From Aspidapion aeneum (lineage: Eukaryota; Arthropoda; Insecta; Coleoptera; Brentidae), in assembly GCA_963576565.1 (NCBI GenBank), contig OY755038.1, forward strand, positions 62,787,077-62,851,076: a stretch of DNA of 64,000 bases. Direction: 5' to 3'. Made by a program: the position numbers and the translations under genes. The notes under the pieces are model-generated. The model was not told the DNA's origin, ran no database searches, and saw only the letters and a list, made by a program, of their open reading frames with translations. Position 1 is the stretch's first letter, and each line of letters begins with the position of its first letter. Of this stretch, positions 31,139-42,155 are shown one piece after another.

Positions 31139-33575
31139 TATAACTTTGCGACATTCACTTGTTTTGTTAGACAACATTTTCTGGCGGATTAGAATAAACC
31201 TTACAACATTTGTATTTCACCTTTTTTAAATCTCATCAAATCAGCGTAGCAGCCCTTGGCTGAAATATACGGAAACAGCCTGTGTACACTTCTATGGAGC
31301 AAAACATCTAATCTCTCCACATGAGTCCCATATTAAAGGAGTAATTTCACATTGTTTACATTCATGGGTACATTTTTTCTCTTTAACATTTACATATATT
31401 ATTTCCGTCATCAGTATATGTATGTATGTTAGAGCTATTGTTGTAATAAAATGTCACAGCTTTCGCTCATAAAAAGCTCCAAAAGGGAAAAATTAAAAAA
31501 AAATGTCATATTTTAATTTCTAAGGGAATTGTAAATGTGTTCAGCTTCAAACTTTTTAAATAATAAAGGCTAATTTGGTATTTTAATATACATGCCTATC
31601 CTCATATGTTTCAGTTCCCGGAGTTTTCATGTTTTTTAATGAGAACGACAATGTCGCATTTAAAAAAAGAAAGTCATTCATCAGGTAAATTTAAATAATA
31701 AGCAGTGATATAAAATATAAACTTGGATTAAAAGTTAACACAGTTTTTTGTTTAAAATTTGGTTTTACTTTGCGCACTTGCTAGGAAAATAACTACGTGA
31801 TATGACTCGGATTAAAAAAACAACAAAGAAGAAATGTGACAAGCAATATTAAGAAAATAATTGAAACATCCTAAGGCAAGTGACAATTTACCTATGCAAT
31901 GTTTCCGTCTTACCTACTATACACTGCACTGAGATTTTCCAAATTTTATTGTATCTCGTTTCTGTACTTATCATTAAATTGTTATTTTCTTGTAGACAAG
32001 TTTAGCTAATTATATTGGAGACTTTTGGAAAATTCTTTAGTTTCTGATAAAAATAGAAAACAGTGTTAAACAACAGAATGTCTTATTTTTATGTTCTGTA
32101 CAATTATGTGAAAAAAAAAATAAGTCATCCAAATGGCACCCTTTGCTTTTTTAAAAAGGCTATAATTATTTTGTCTAAATTTTGAATAACGTCCAATCAC
32201 AAGTTGAAATGTTAACTAAAAACACGCTCAATCTTATTCTTTAATTGGAAATTACTTTAGTTGATATTCGAGAAGTGAATTGTTGTTTGCACAGACAATT
32301 ATAAAGATCTGGGTGGCTTATTGACGTTACCATTTTTAGAAAGCATTTTGTCGCCAACTTTTATTTAAAATTAAAAAAAAAGAATAACAACCTTCCAAAG
32401 AAGCAAATCCATTAATTTGACTGGTATTATTTTTTACACACCAGTAGAATTAGCTTACACAAAGATATAAAAAAAATTGTTAAATACACTGTTTTTTTTA
32501 TTTTTAAAAATCCTCGCAGTGCTAATTAAATTAGAGTACGCAAAAATTCGAGGGAAAATTCTTCTCTGCCAGTAATTTCTCCTCTACCAGAAAGGCCCGG
32601 AAAGCGTCGGATTTCTACCGTCTTAAACCCCCCGATCGTGACTCCAACGTGCCTGGTGGCAAGCGACTTCACTGCAGTCATTACTGTCTTATTGTGAACC
32701 CTTTCGGCTCCTAGGCTGTAACTACCCCATCAACCCCTGTACATAGACCAGGTTTGTAGAGTCGCCTTTGGTTTTCATCATAAAGAATGCAAACAAAATA
32801 CACACACCATCTCATGGTCCCAAAACTCCGCATATTGTTAATTTAGGCTTCCAGTTACGGCTAAATATGTCACATGGCATTCAATTTCAGAAGATCTCAA
32901 AAAAGCTCCCGCGGTAACTAAAATAAATTAAAAAACTAATTATTATTAAAAATCCGAAATGCTTTGTTTTGGTAGTAATTATTCTTAAAATATTTTATAT
33001 TTTGTACCCAAATTTAACGTACAAAAACAGTTTTTGACTTTATTTTTTACAAATATTCGATAAAACATATACTGCTTTCTGTAAAAACTAAACATTTTCT
33101 AGTTAAACGCCAGTTTCCACATATTTGCTAGTTTGCAGTTACCATCTAGCTGGTAGAATTTTTTTCACAGGCACGGATCACCTATTTGTTGGGTGATCCG
33201 TAGTACAGGCATGCATACACCCAATTCATGCCCTTTCTTTCATTCTTACCAGCGCCAGCGATCTAGAGGTTATAACGCCTTTCAAAAATTGAAAAAGACG
33301 CAGCCTTCAATATCCCGTTAGCCATAATAGAAATAAATCATGCCGATTTCACTCAGTCATAGCCATAATGCAGTATATGCAATTAATCGAAATATGTCTT
33401 ACGCAATTTTTAAAATAAAAATCAATCCTTATTACGAATATTTTTGTTAAATATATCATGAAATAAGTTATTTAAAATTTGATGATTTTGTCAGGATAGA
33501 AAGTAATGACCTATTAACTAAATGGCATAAGTTACGTTTATGAGCAAGTGCTTATTTCTAATCTAAGGAAGCTCT
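31139..33575. other. No recognisable gene; one GC-rich patch
   Basis: AT-rich except about 32560-32790, which is strikingly GC-richer and includes a 40-codon open + stretch ending at a TGA. I could not match it to a protein family, and no splice pair is convincing. A small hairpin (ggatcacc/ggtgatcc) lies at 33176-33200. The rest shows nothing. Confidence 0.4.
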
Positions 33576-34460
33576 ACAGGGTGACTGGTAAGTAGACGTA
33601 TTCCTTTGATGAGGTGAAAGTAGAGACTATTTGCTACCGAATAAACAATATTCTCCTCTATACCATTCTTAACGGCTTTCGAGATATTCAACTTTTTAAA
33701 AATTTAAAAAATGTAATGCTTTGCGGAACAAATATTTAAAATTAAATAAGAAAAGCTTTTTCAAATGAAACGAACCGAACACAAATATCAGCATTGAAAA
33801 TTATTGAAACACTAATGTTAACTGTTAGATTATTTCGGTTTAAACTTTACTTTTCTTGTCAAGTTTCTGACTAATGATTCCTCTATGCTTAAAAATTTCG
33901 AAAATTTTATGGGACATCAAACGTACAAATTATTGTTAAAAGTTCTCCATTTTATTGTTGTCAAAATAAGGTACATTATTTCAGAATTGCCTTTTTGTTT
34001 TATTATTAAAAATATTATTTATTTTTTAGAGTAACGGTTTTATTTTCGCATTTATAAGAAATAAGTACACTGTAACACTATTTTGCATTCTTTTATTAAT
34101 GCAATTTGGTATGATACTCGTCAAGAAAGTTGGTATTTATCAATACACTGTACGCATTTATTTTTTAATTATAACCAATAACAAAATTTAGTTTCAATTT
34201 ATTGTCTAAAGTGTCCATTTAAACAGTTCTGCTTTAGATCTTTGGCGTTTATTCACGGTATCTAAAATGGCACCGTTTAGTTTTCCCGAACATGCTGATA
34301 TTTTATTACGTGTGTATGTCGCTTCCCAAATAGGCGCATTCCGCATGTGAGTGTGTTTGGTGCAACCTACCCAACGATTATAAACACACAGGATTGCTTA
34401 TTTCCATTTAACTAATGTTAGCGTCGCTCAGCGAGACGAACAGTGTCTGCTTACGTCACC
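33576..34460 (-). mobile_element. Tc1/mariner-like relic, minus orientation
   Basis: Right terminus (in element orientation) is CAGTCACCCTG next to TA, read from 33574 on the minus strand. The stretch 33800-34110 is the reverse complement of 36983-37275, and acacacaggattgc (34386-34400) and cttacgtca (34451-34459) recur inverted at 36615-36715. So this and 36615-37290 are two relics of one family in opposite directions, each with different internal losses. No transposase coding remains in this copy. Confidence 0.6.
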
Positions 34461-34799
34461 AGCGGACCAGTTGCTTTGTTTGTATTCAGAGTTCGTGTGA
34501 TTTTAAGGTGTTTTTGACGTTTTTACCTCCGTTTTTTTGCGTTTTTTCATTTATTTGACGGTGTGGTTGACTATTTAGGAGGTAAATCTAAGGGCACAGC
34601 CGTGCCTCGCCTAGTTCACGCGCCGTACCATCTTTTCTTGAAACATTACTTGACCCATCTAAAACTCTACTTCGGAATGAGCTACGAAGCTCAAACTTTG
34701 CACAGTCGTAGATCTCCATGGAGTTAACAATCCCTTCATGTTTAGTTTCATGGAACTCCCAAAAGTACTGAAGTAGTTACGAAATTTCAAAAAACGTCG

Positions 34800-35590
34800 A
34801 AATTTTCACTCACTCACTCATGTATAGATCATCAAAATTCTACTGTACTTCCAGACATGCTACAAAGCTGAAATTTGGCAGACATAAGTCTGCCAAACCC
34901 CTGGAAAAAATCAAAAAACCCCAAAATTCTAATTTACTTCCCTCCCCTATACATGTAAAGTTATGTAAAAGTAACATTGCCCACTTCCAGAAATGGCAGA
35001 CTGATAGGAACTATGATAAAACTATAGAAAAAAATTTAAAAACCCCAAAATTGTAATTTACTTTCCTCCCCTATAAATGTTATGTAATGTAAAAGTAACA
35101 TTGCCCACTTCCGGACACGCTAGAGAGCTGAGCTTTGGAAGGCCGATAGTAACTATGATAGAACTATAGGAAAAAATTAAAACACCCCAAAATTCTAATT
35201 TACTTCCCTCCCCTATAAATGTAAAATTGTGTAAAAGTAACATTGTCCATTTCCAGAAACGCTCGAGAGCTGAGATTTGGAAGGCCGATAGGAACTATGA
35301 TAAAACTATAAAAGAAAATGAAAAACCCCAAAGTTTAATTAACTTCCCTCCCCTATAAATGTAAAGTTATGTAAATTAGCATTGTCCACTACCAGAAACG
35401 CTAGAAAGCTGAGCTTTTGAAGAAAACGCTAAGATTTTAATTTACTTTCCTTCCGTATAAATGTAAAGTTATGTAAAATTAACATTGCCTACTTCCAGGA
35501 ACACTAGAGAGCTGAGCTTTAGAAGGCTGATAAGAACTATGATAAAACCATAGGAAAATATAAAAAACACTCAACATTTTTAATAAGACA
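34800..35590 (+). repeat. Minisatellite, period about 125-145 bp
   Basis: The phrase ccccaaaattctaatttact recurs at about 34918, 35043, 35185 and 35325, with more decayed units near 35430 and 35567. Each unit also carries ctcccctataaatg and a gagagctgag block. A short (TCAC)n-like run precedes the array (34805-34820). A minisatellite beside a short tetranucleotide is the same layout as in the HINE elements, but the sequence is unrelated. Confidence 0.8.
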
Positions 35591-36614
35591 TTGCAAAAGT
35601 TTTGAACAATATCCCGTATATTTGTGAATTCATAACAAAAACATTTCATGTAAAAAAAGCCAAGTACGCGAAAGTGGTATTCCGTAAAAAGAATTGAGAT
35701 AAAAGTAAAGCCAAGTTCTACAATACAAATTTCAAAATGAATGGTTCTTGTTAGCTTGGAAATGTATTTCTAAACTTGGCTATTATTATTAAACCTTTAT
35801 AAATGTGAATTAAGTGAATTGATATAAAGAAAGCACAATTTTTTGTTGAAATAAAAGCTTTGTGTTCCCTCTTTCAGTGTAGAAATATAAATATATATAT
35901 ACTTTTATATTATTATATTTATATAAACTTTTATTTTATTTTTTTTGATTTTTCGAAACTCCTTGCTCATTAAATTATTCACATTAAAGAAAATTGGTAA
36001 TTATGCCGCAAACGTACTTTTTTTATTAAACTGATTATTGGAAAGTTTATTTTGTAGACAGTTTCTCCAAGTTTAGTTTCAGTTTTTTTCTTAAGTTTTT
36101 TTAGTCTCTTTATAGACGTTTTCAGAAACATGTTACAGAAGAAGAAGTAAAAACGGGCGCTGGGTGGGATAAAAACAACTCATAACACAAACAATGTAAA
36201 TCATTTGAAAAAAAACTTATTTGGCTGTTTTCTCCAAAAACTGACTGGATTTTGATATAATAATATAATAAATATTGCAATTTTAGATCTGAAATATCAA
36301 ATAAATACCTTTTTGTTACTGCATAATATAAGTGTATTTTATTATATCGGCAACAAAAACAATAAATTATACATCTAGTGATTTAAATTGATTAAACTTT
36401 TTAAAAAAATCCTACTTCTATTCTAAAACTTTCAACTATTTAAAAAACAAATCGTCTGGTAGGAAAATTCAGCTCTCAGAGCAAACTCTTGATTTATCAA
36501 ATCATTTATTTTGAATAAATGAAATTATTAATTATATTTACTAACACGAATAAAAAGTTTGTTTGCAAATAAGCAAGAAAAAAGCGGGAAAATCTCACGA
36601 TTGCAATGTGTATT
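35591..36614. other. No recognisable feature
   Basis: AT-rich with no credible coding frame, repeat border or RNA gene that I can see. Confidence 0.55.
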
Positions 36615-37290
36615 ATATGAAGCGCGCTGAGCAGAGGTCCACTAGTGACGTAAGCAAGGCCCCGCCTACCGCTAAAAGATTCGAGCAAATAGGCAATCCT
36701 GTGTGTTTATAATCGTTGCAACCTACCGTCGCATTTCAGAATCTGGCAATTTTCGACCAGCTGAACGTGTAGGAGCACCTGCTGCGGACGCCAATATTGA
36801 TGGTGAAATTTTAGGACTACTTGAAGAAGATCCAACAACAAGCACCAGACAAATTTCTCGACAGCTGGGTGTCTCCCAATGTAAGGTCTGGTCGTTCGTT
36901 CATCAAAATGATCTTCACCCGTTCCATTATACTCATATGCAAGGACTAGACGAGGGTGATTCGGCGCGCAGAGTCCAATTCTGCAGATTTGTGCAAAATA
37001 GTGTTACAGTGTAACTTATTTCTTATAAATACGAAAATAAAACCGTTACTCTTAGAAATAAATAATTTATTTAATAATAAAACAAAAAGACAATTTTGAA
37101 ATGATGTACCTTATTCTGACGACAATAAAATGTAGAACTTTTAACAATAATTTGTAAGTTTGATGTACTATGAAGTTTTCGAAATTTTTAAACATAAAAG
37201 AATCATTCGTCAGAAACTTGACAAGAAAAGTAAAGTTTAAACCAAAATAATTTAATAGTTAAGATTAGTATTATACGGAATTAAAAGCAA
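36615..37290 (+). mobile_element. Tc1/mariner-like relic, plus orientation
   Basis: Carries the N-terminal transposase remnant 36703-37014, followed by about 290 bp that is the inverse of 33800-34110. The body with the catalytic acidic residues is missing, so this is an internally deleted copy. The left boundary is approximate. Confidence 0.6.
36703..37014 (+). pseudogene. Transposase N-terminal fragment (helix-turn-helix)
   Basis: 104 codons from GTG; no ATG start is evident and the reading probably continued upstream. Residues 8-60 read as a helix-turn-helix DNA-binding region: TYRRISESGNFRP, a basic/proline linker, then EEDPTTSTRQISRQLGVSQ and VWSFVHQNDLHPFHYT. This matches the N-terminal part of a widespread insect IS630/Tc1/mariner-related transposase. 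It normally continues into a DDE domain; here the frame ends after CRFVQN at the junction with the noncoding tail. Binding without catalysis is conceivable but not indicated. Family inferred from memory of the motif. Confidence 0.7.
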
Positions 37291-37724
37291 TAAGGAAACA
37301 AAACACATCTCGATATTCTCAATGACAAATGGTTTTTAATAAAAGCATCTCCTAAAGAGTAGCATAATAGTTGTAACCTGAAAACGTAACGTCTCGTACC
37401 TGCATGTTAACAGTGAAGACAAGTGGTAGTCAGAAGTCGAGCATATCTAAAGGATGCGTATTTATAAGCAAAATGTATTTAATATAAGTAGTAATTATTA
37501 CTATTGTTAAATAAAATTATAAACCTTACTTAAACTGTGTTACGTCACGTTAAAAGCCCCTGATGATATATGGTGGAAGTGCCGGGTTGTGTTTTTAATT
37601 TTATTTAGGTAGACTAGGCCTACATTCTATGACCGCCACTATATTAACCATTAAGCGATTTTTATTTCTGCAATAAATTGTTTTGTAAAGTACAAACTTA
37701 ACGAAAATATTATTATAAACTTAC
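37291..37724. other. No recognisable feature; intron side of the Ig exon
   Basis: AT-rich. It contains the presumed intron downstream of the minus-strand exon 37725-37876. No further exon of that gene is visible. Confidence 0.5.
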
Positions 37725-37876
37725 ATTTTTTGCTAATCTTTTCACTGGACGACTGCCTTTCCACCAAGTAATGACAGCATCCGGCCGTGAGCCCGATGTT
37801 CGACATTCAACGTCATACCTCTTGTCTGCAGACACGTGCTTTTCTTTGGTGAGAATGTTGACGGATTGAGGTTTTA
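37725..37876 (-). CDS. Internal exon, Ig-domain cell-surface protein (Sidestep/nephrin-like)
   Basis: 152-bp exon on the minus strand. A pyrimidine-rich acceptor ends in AG at 37878-37877 and the donor reads GTAAGT from 37724. Two bases complete a split codon, then 50 codons are open. The translation begins KPQSVNILTKEKHVSADKRY and continues with VECRTSGSRPDAVITWWKGS, giving the first Ig cysteine (C) and the invariant TWW tryptophan of an extracellular C2-type Ig domain. The half-domain ends at LAKN, so the second cysteine lies in another exon. The wording closely resembles Sidestep-family and nephrin-like axon-guidance/adhesion receptors of insects. No neighbouring exon is seen, consistent with large introns filled with transposons. 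The gene symbol is not certain. Confidence 0.85.
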
Positions 37877-39161
37877 CTGAAAATAAAGAAAAAATGCATC
37901 AACTGGCACCACTGTGATATATTGAGGTAAAACATCAGTATACTAATTTGATTTTTCTATAGGCAATATCAGTGTCACCTAATTAGGTGTCGAATATAGC
38001 TAAGACCTCCGTGAGGATAACCTTTCTAGCTATCCACAGAGAAATACTAGAGAAAAATACTATATATCCTAACAAGTGCAAAAAGTGTCACTTTTCCGCA
38101 TGCCATTGCAGTTCGGCGACCGACACATAACGGTAGTCGGCCAGCAATCAAGTGCGGACAAGAAACTTTCCGCAAGTTGGGAACACTATTTTTTCTTTGC
38201 ATAGGTATGGCCACTATTTGCTAAATCGTCATGCACGGAAAGCGTTAATATCTTGAGAATAGCTTTAAATAGGCAGTTTTTGACAACTATTTAAAAGTAA
38301 GGTTGTTAAGGACATCAAAAAAAAGTAAATATGAAGGTACCGATTCTTCGGTTTGTCGGGGAATGCAGAAAAGTAGTGCGGAAAAGTAGCACTTTCAAAA
38401 CTAAAATGCGCGCGGAAAAGTGATGCTTTCCCTTTTCAAGTTTACATTTTTCAATATTTATTTGGCGTGAAATTCCGCCGACTGACTACTGACACCGACG
38501 CGACGCCTTGAAGGTGGGAAAAACTCAATCAGTGTTAATCTGACCTAAAAGATAAGGGCTGTCGTAGGTCACGTGATAGATTCTCCCTTTTCGTTAATCT
38601 TTTCATCGATTCATATAGCAGTTTATTACTCGCCTGCTGTTTTTCTAGTTTCTCTCATATCTTGGTAGATGGCGCTGCTTTAAGAGAGACTAGGGTCACT
38701 GCACCCAGGAAGCCTGGCGTTTGCCGGGGGTAGCGACACGAGTCATGTGACCGCACTCATTTATTCATAGACGTCCGTGAAAAAAAAACTCATTTTTATA
38801 CAGTCTGAGATAAAAAAAAAACGTTCTAATAAAACTTAAAAAGAACTCGTTTTTATACAGCTTAAGAAATAAAAAATATTTTGTTTTTGGGTTGTGAATT
38901 TCGGAATTGGACCCAAGGGCCAAAAATGGCCTCTATATGGCCTGAGAGGTGGATTCCAGGATGAGGCGTGGTTAGAGGTGAATTCTAAAGCCAAAGTCGA
39001 GCTTGTGGTCGAAAAGTTCACGGCCAACTGAAATAGCCCGTTTTCGACCGGAAAAATGGCCCCTCAGGGACCGGAAAATCGTGTTTCGTACACAAAAATA
39101 CCACTGATGCCATTGCTTATAATTTTATAGTATGAGGATGGGATGAAAAGTGTCTGTTAAT
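37877..39161. other. Repeat-derived sequence, no gene
   Basis: About 37950-38080 and 38450-38700 contain phrases that recur elsewhere: the former (gtgaggataacctttctagct) at 49205, the latter (gtcgtaggtcac, cagtttatt, cggtagatggcgct-like) at about 48020-48145. They appear to belong to the older repeat into which the BEL element inserted. No credible coding frame; the 63-residue frame at 38836-39027 has no motif. Confidence 0.5.
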
Positions 39162-39645
39162 TTATTTTTCTACATAGTCTCATTGTAAGGTAATACATTT
39201 GGCCCAACGATGTTCAACTGATTTGATGCCATCATTGAAGTCTGATTTGTTTGTAGCTGCAATGACTTCTAAATCTGAGGAAGTTTTTTCCAGCAAGAAA
39301 TTTTTTTAGGTTTGGAAACAAATAAAAGTCTGACGGGGCTAGGTCTGGCGAATAAGGTGGATGGTTTAACATTTCAAAGCCTAGCTGATGGATTTTAGCC
39401 ATTACAAGAGCGGACTTGTGACAAGGTGCATTGTCCTGATGAAACAGAATTTTCTTTTTTGCCAAACTAGGGCATTTTTCGCTTGTATTCTGCTTGAACT
39501 GGTAGTACTCTGAATTTATTGTTCTTCCTTTTTTGTGATAATCTATGAGGAGTATCCCTTTAGCGTCCCAAAAGACCGTTGCCCTGACCTTTCTAACAGA
39601 CGGTACTGCCTTTGCCTTCTTTGGAACTGGTTCGTCCTCGTACAT
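39162..39645 (-). pseudogene. mariner transposase, C-terminal fragment
   Basis: Starting from the truncated end it reads YEDEPVPKKAKAV, ATVFWDAKGILLIDY, HQDNAPCHKSALVMAK (second catalytic Asp) and YSPDLAPSDFYLFPNLKKFL (third catalytic Asp, DD34D type). A one-base frameshift follows near 39290, after GKNF; the other frame continues to the C-terminus, with a stop where mariner normally has Gly before DYVEK, and a final stop at 39162. The N-terminal DNA-binding region and first catalytic Asp are missing; the truncation coincides with the edge of foldback B. Not functional. Confidence 0.9.
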
Positions 39646-39654
39646 TTCATATAA

Positions 39655-40615
39655 ATCTTATTATTGTTGGAAAGCATTTACTTCAAAAATTATTTTCTTC
39701 AAACGGAAAATTGTTCGAAAACATTTTCTTCAAACAAAAAATTATTCGAAAACGTTTTCTTCGAATTGGAAATTGTTCGAAAACATTTTCTTCTAACGGA
39801 AATTGGTTCAAAGTATTTTCTTCAAATGGAACCAAACTTAGCAGAACTCATACAGTTCGATAAAGGGGTCTTTTCCTAACAATTTTTGTAAACAAAATCT
39901 TCCCTGACTTCTTTCCCAGGATCCTAGAGGGTATGAAACCAAACCGAACCAATTAAAACATATTTTCGAAAAATTATTTCCCTAAATTAGCTTTCCGGTC
40001 CTCATTTTGGAAGGTTGAAATCGGTGTTATTCTAACCTTTCTTAATTAAGCGCATCGGGGGTTATCTGGCCGGTTAGGATACGTTTGCGATCAATTGGAA
40101 AAGGTTAGTAAAACAACAATTTCGAGTTCTCCAAAAGGAAGACAGTAAACAAATACGTTTTTGAAAAAATGTGTCGGTTTGGGTCCTTTCGGTTTGAATT
40201 CATACCCTCTAAGTTTCAGAGAAATAAGTCAGGTAAGTTTTTTTTTGAAAAATATGTCGAACTAGTTATGTTAGATTTGACAAGCTTAAGGTCACTAGAA
40301 TAAATTTCGGTTCGGTTTTCAAATAAATTTCCGTTCGAAAAAAATGTTTTCGAACAAATTTCCATTTGAAGAAACTATTTTCGAACAAATTTCTGAGAGA
40401 AGACATTTTTTTAACAAATTTCCGTTTGAACAAATGGTTTCAGAACAAATTTTCGTTCGAAAAAAATGTTTTCGAATAAATTTCCATTAGAAGAAACTGT
40501 TTTCGTACAAATATCCGTTCAAAGAAAATGTTTTTGAACAAATTTTCGCTAGAAAAAACTGTTTTCGAACAAATTTCCATTTTGAAGAAAATGTTTTCGA
40601 ACAAAGTTCTGCGAC
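39655..40615. mobile_element. Foldback element B with ttcgaa-type arms
   Basis: Left arm (about 39660-39835): five irregular repeats of attttcttcaaacggaa and ttgttcgaaaac. Then gataaaggggtctttt, an inverse module (39901-39950, ending in aaaccgaacc), a core (40012-40110, aggttgaaatcggtgtta to aaaaggttag), a forward module (40185-40240, with cataccctctaa and aagtcagg), and a right arm (40310-40612) of aaatttccgttcgaa and gttttcgaac units inverse to the left arm. The core and modules match foldback A; the arms do not. No protein. It truncates the mariner relic on its left. Confidence 0.75.
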
Positions 40616-40710
40616 CCGTCGTGTAGCTAACCAAAAAAATACATAGAGATGGTAAAAAAAATTTCTTAGGGCTTCAGTTTTTATTGGATGTTATTTTTTT
40701 TTTACTTCCG

Positions 40711-40724
40711 GTGTGTGTGTGTGT

Positions 40725-40765
<41 letters not shown>
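40711..40765 (+). repeat. (GT)n microsatellite
   Basis: Dinucleotide run with one AT and one CC interruption. Confidence 0.95.
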
Positions 40766-40766
<1 letters not shown>

Positions 40767-40814
40767 CTGTGTGTCTTCAGTAAAGCCTTTTTTTTGCAAC
40801 CATTACAGTGTAGC

Positions 40815-40965
40815 TACTTTCGATCTTTTGTTTGGACCTTTTGTTTTTCAGTCTTTCGACATTTTGTATTTTCGACCTTTTGAACTTTTGTATTTTCGAC
40901 CTTTAGTAGTTTCGACCTTATGTTTTCCACCTTTTGTAATTTCGACCTTTTACTTGCCGCCCGCT
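40815..40965 (+). repeat. Degenerate short array, ttcgaccttttg type
   Basis: About nine irregular units of tttcgaccttttgta (14-20 bp), for example at 40818, 40856, 40873, 40896, 40911 and 40942. The style (short, irregular, TCG-containing units) is like the arms of the foldback elements, but the sequence is different and no opposite arm is visible nearby. Confidence 0.7.
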
Positions 40966-41451
40966 CTTTTTTAATACCGTAATAAAATATTAGTAGGTAT
41001 ATTATAAACCTGGGGACTACAGTGTTTAATTTTGATCCCGGGGTGATAATTTTTAGGCCCGACGGGAAGGAGGGCTTTAATTTGCTAAATTACTAAAAGG
41101 GACTTTAATGCCAAGGTTTATATACTAAAAATAATCATAAAATAAAATATCAAACAAGTTTCGTGGCTAATCGGGTAAAAAGAAGTTTTTGTTTCTCTTA
41201 TATTTTTCCGTGGGTAGCTTAAAGCTTAACCTCACAGGGGTCCAAGATCTAATGGACACCTAATTAGTGTTGACAGTTAACTGTTTCGTCCTTATGGGAC
41301 TCCTCAGAACACTGCTTGGTCAATGTAACACTCTTGCGAAGTTAATTAGACTGTTTTGTCTCTAATCCTATGTAATATAGTGAGAAAGCTTTTTTTTTAC
41401 TTCTTTTTACCCGATTGCCACGAAACTTGTTTGATTTTTTAAATTCACGGG

Positions 41452-41922
41452 TGTTATGCCCGCAGTAAGAAAAACGATAACTGCAATGGACTGTATATAT
41501 TTTAATTAATGAAAGCGCGAACAAACATAAATATATTGATATGAAATTACGAAATAATTAAAAGGTCCATAGGTTAATTGTGGGTACCACACAACGGAAA
41601 TCAGATACAAAGCACTTACCAGTTTGCAGCCAATTTCTCCACTTCCAAGGGGCCCCTGTTTGCATCTAATGATGTCACCACGTAGCTGAAGGGCTGAACT
41701 TTCTAGTTCTATGTTTCAGTACACCAAAATCGAGCACTTTCAAGTGTAGAAATTTGAAATAGTTGGAGAAAGTAAATTAACACGCCATTTCTCGAGGCGG
41801 TCGAAAAAGGATCTCACTGATTCTTGGTGCGTGTCCAAAATGCGCGAAAACGCACTCTGTCCGTCATTCAATTGTGTGGTTTTAAAATTTACAAACACCG
41901 CGAAATTTAGCGGGAGCTAACA
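41452..41922 (-). repeat. 3' LTR of the BEL/Pao element
   Basis: 471 bp, TGTTA at the outer edge and TAACA at the inner edge. The outer 40 bp (41452-41491, containing cccgcagtaagaaaaacg) have no counterpart in the other LTR. Confidence 0.9.
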
Positions 41923-42155
41923 TAACTGCCCTCCAAAACACACAATTTTAGAATATTAACCGGACAGATATAGATAAAAAAAAATGATCGACACGTAAAT
42001 ATAAATGAATGAAAAACAGATAAGTAGCGTAAGTTTATTTAGAGATAACAAAAACCCAAAAAAGTCAAAACAAACAAACAAAATTAAAAAAAATAATAAA
42101 AGAATTACCTATTATAATAATTGACTTCAATAGGTAGAAAAAATTAAAATTACTT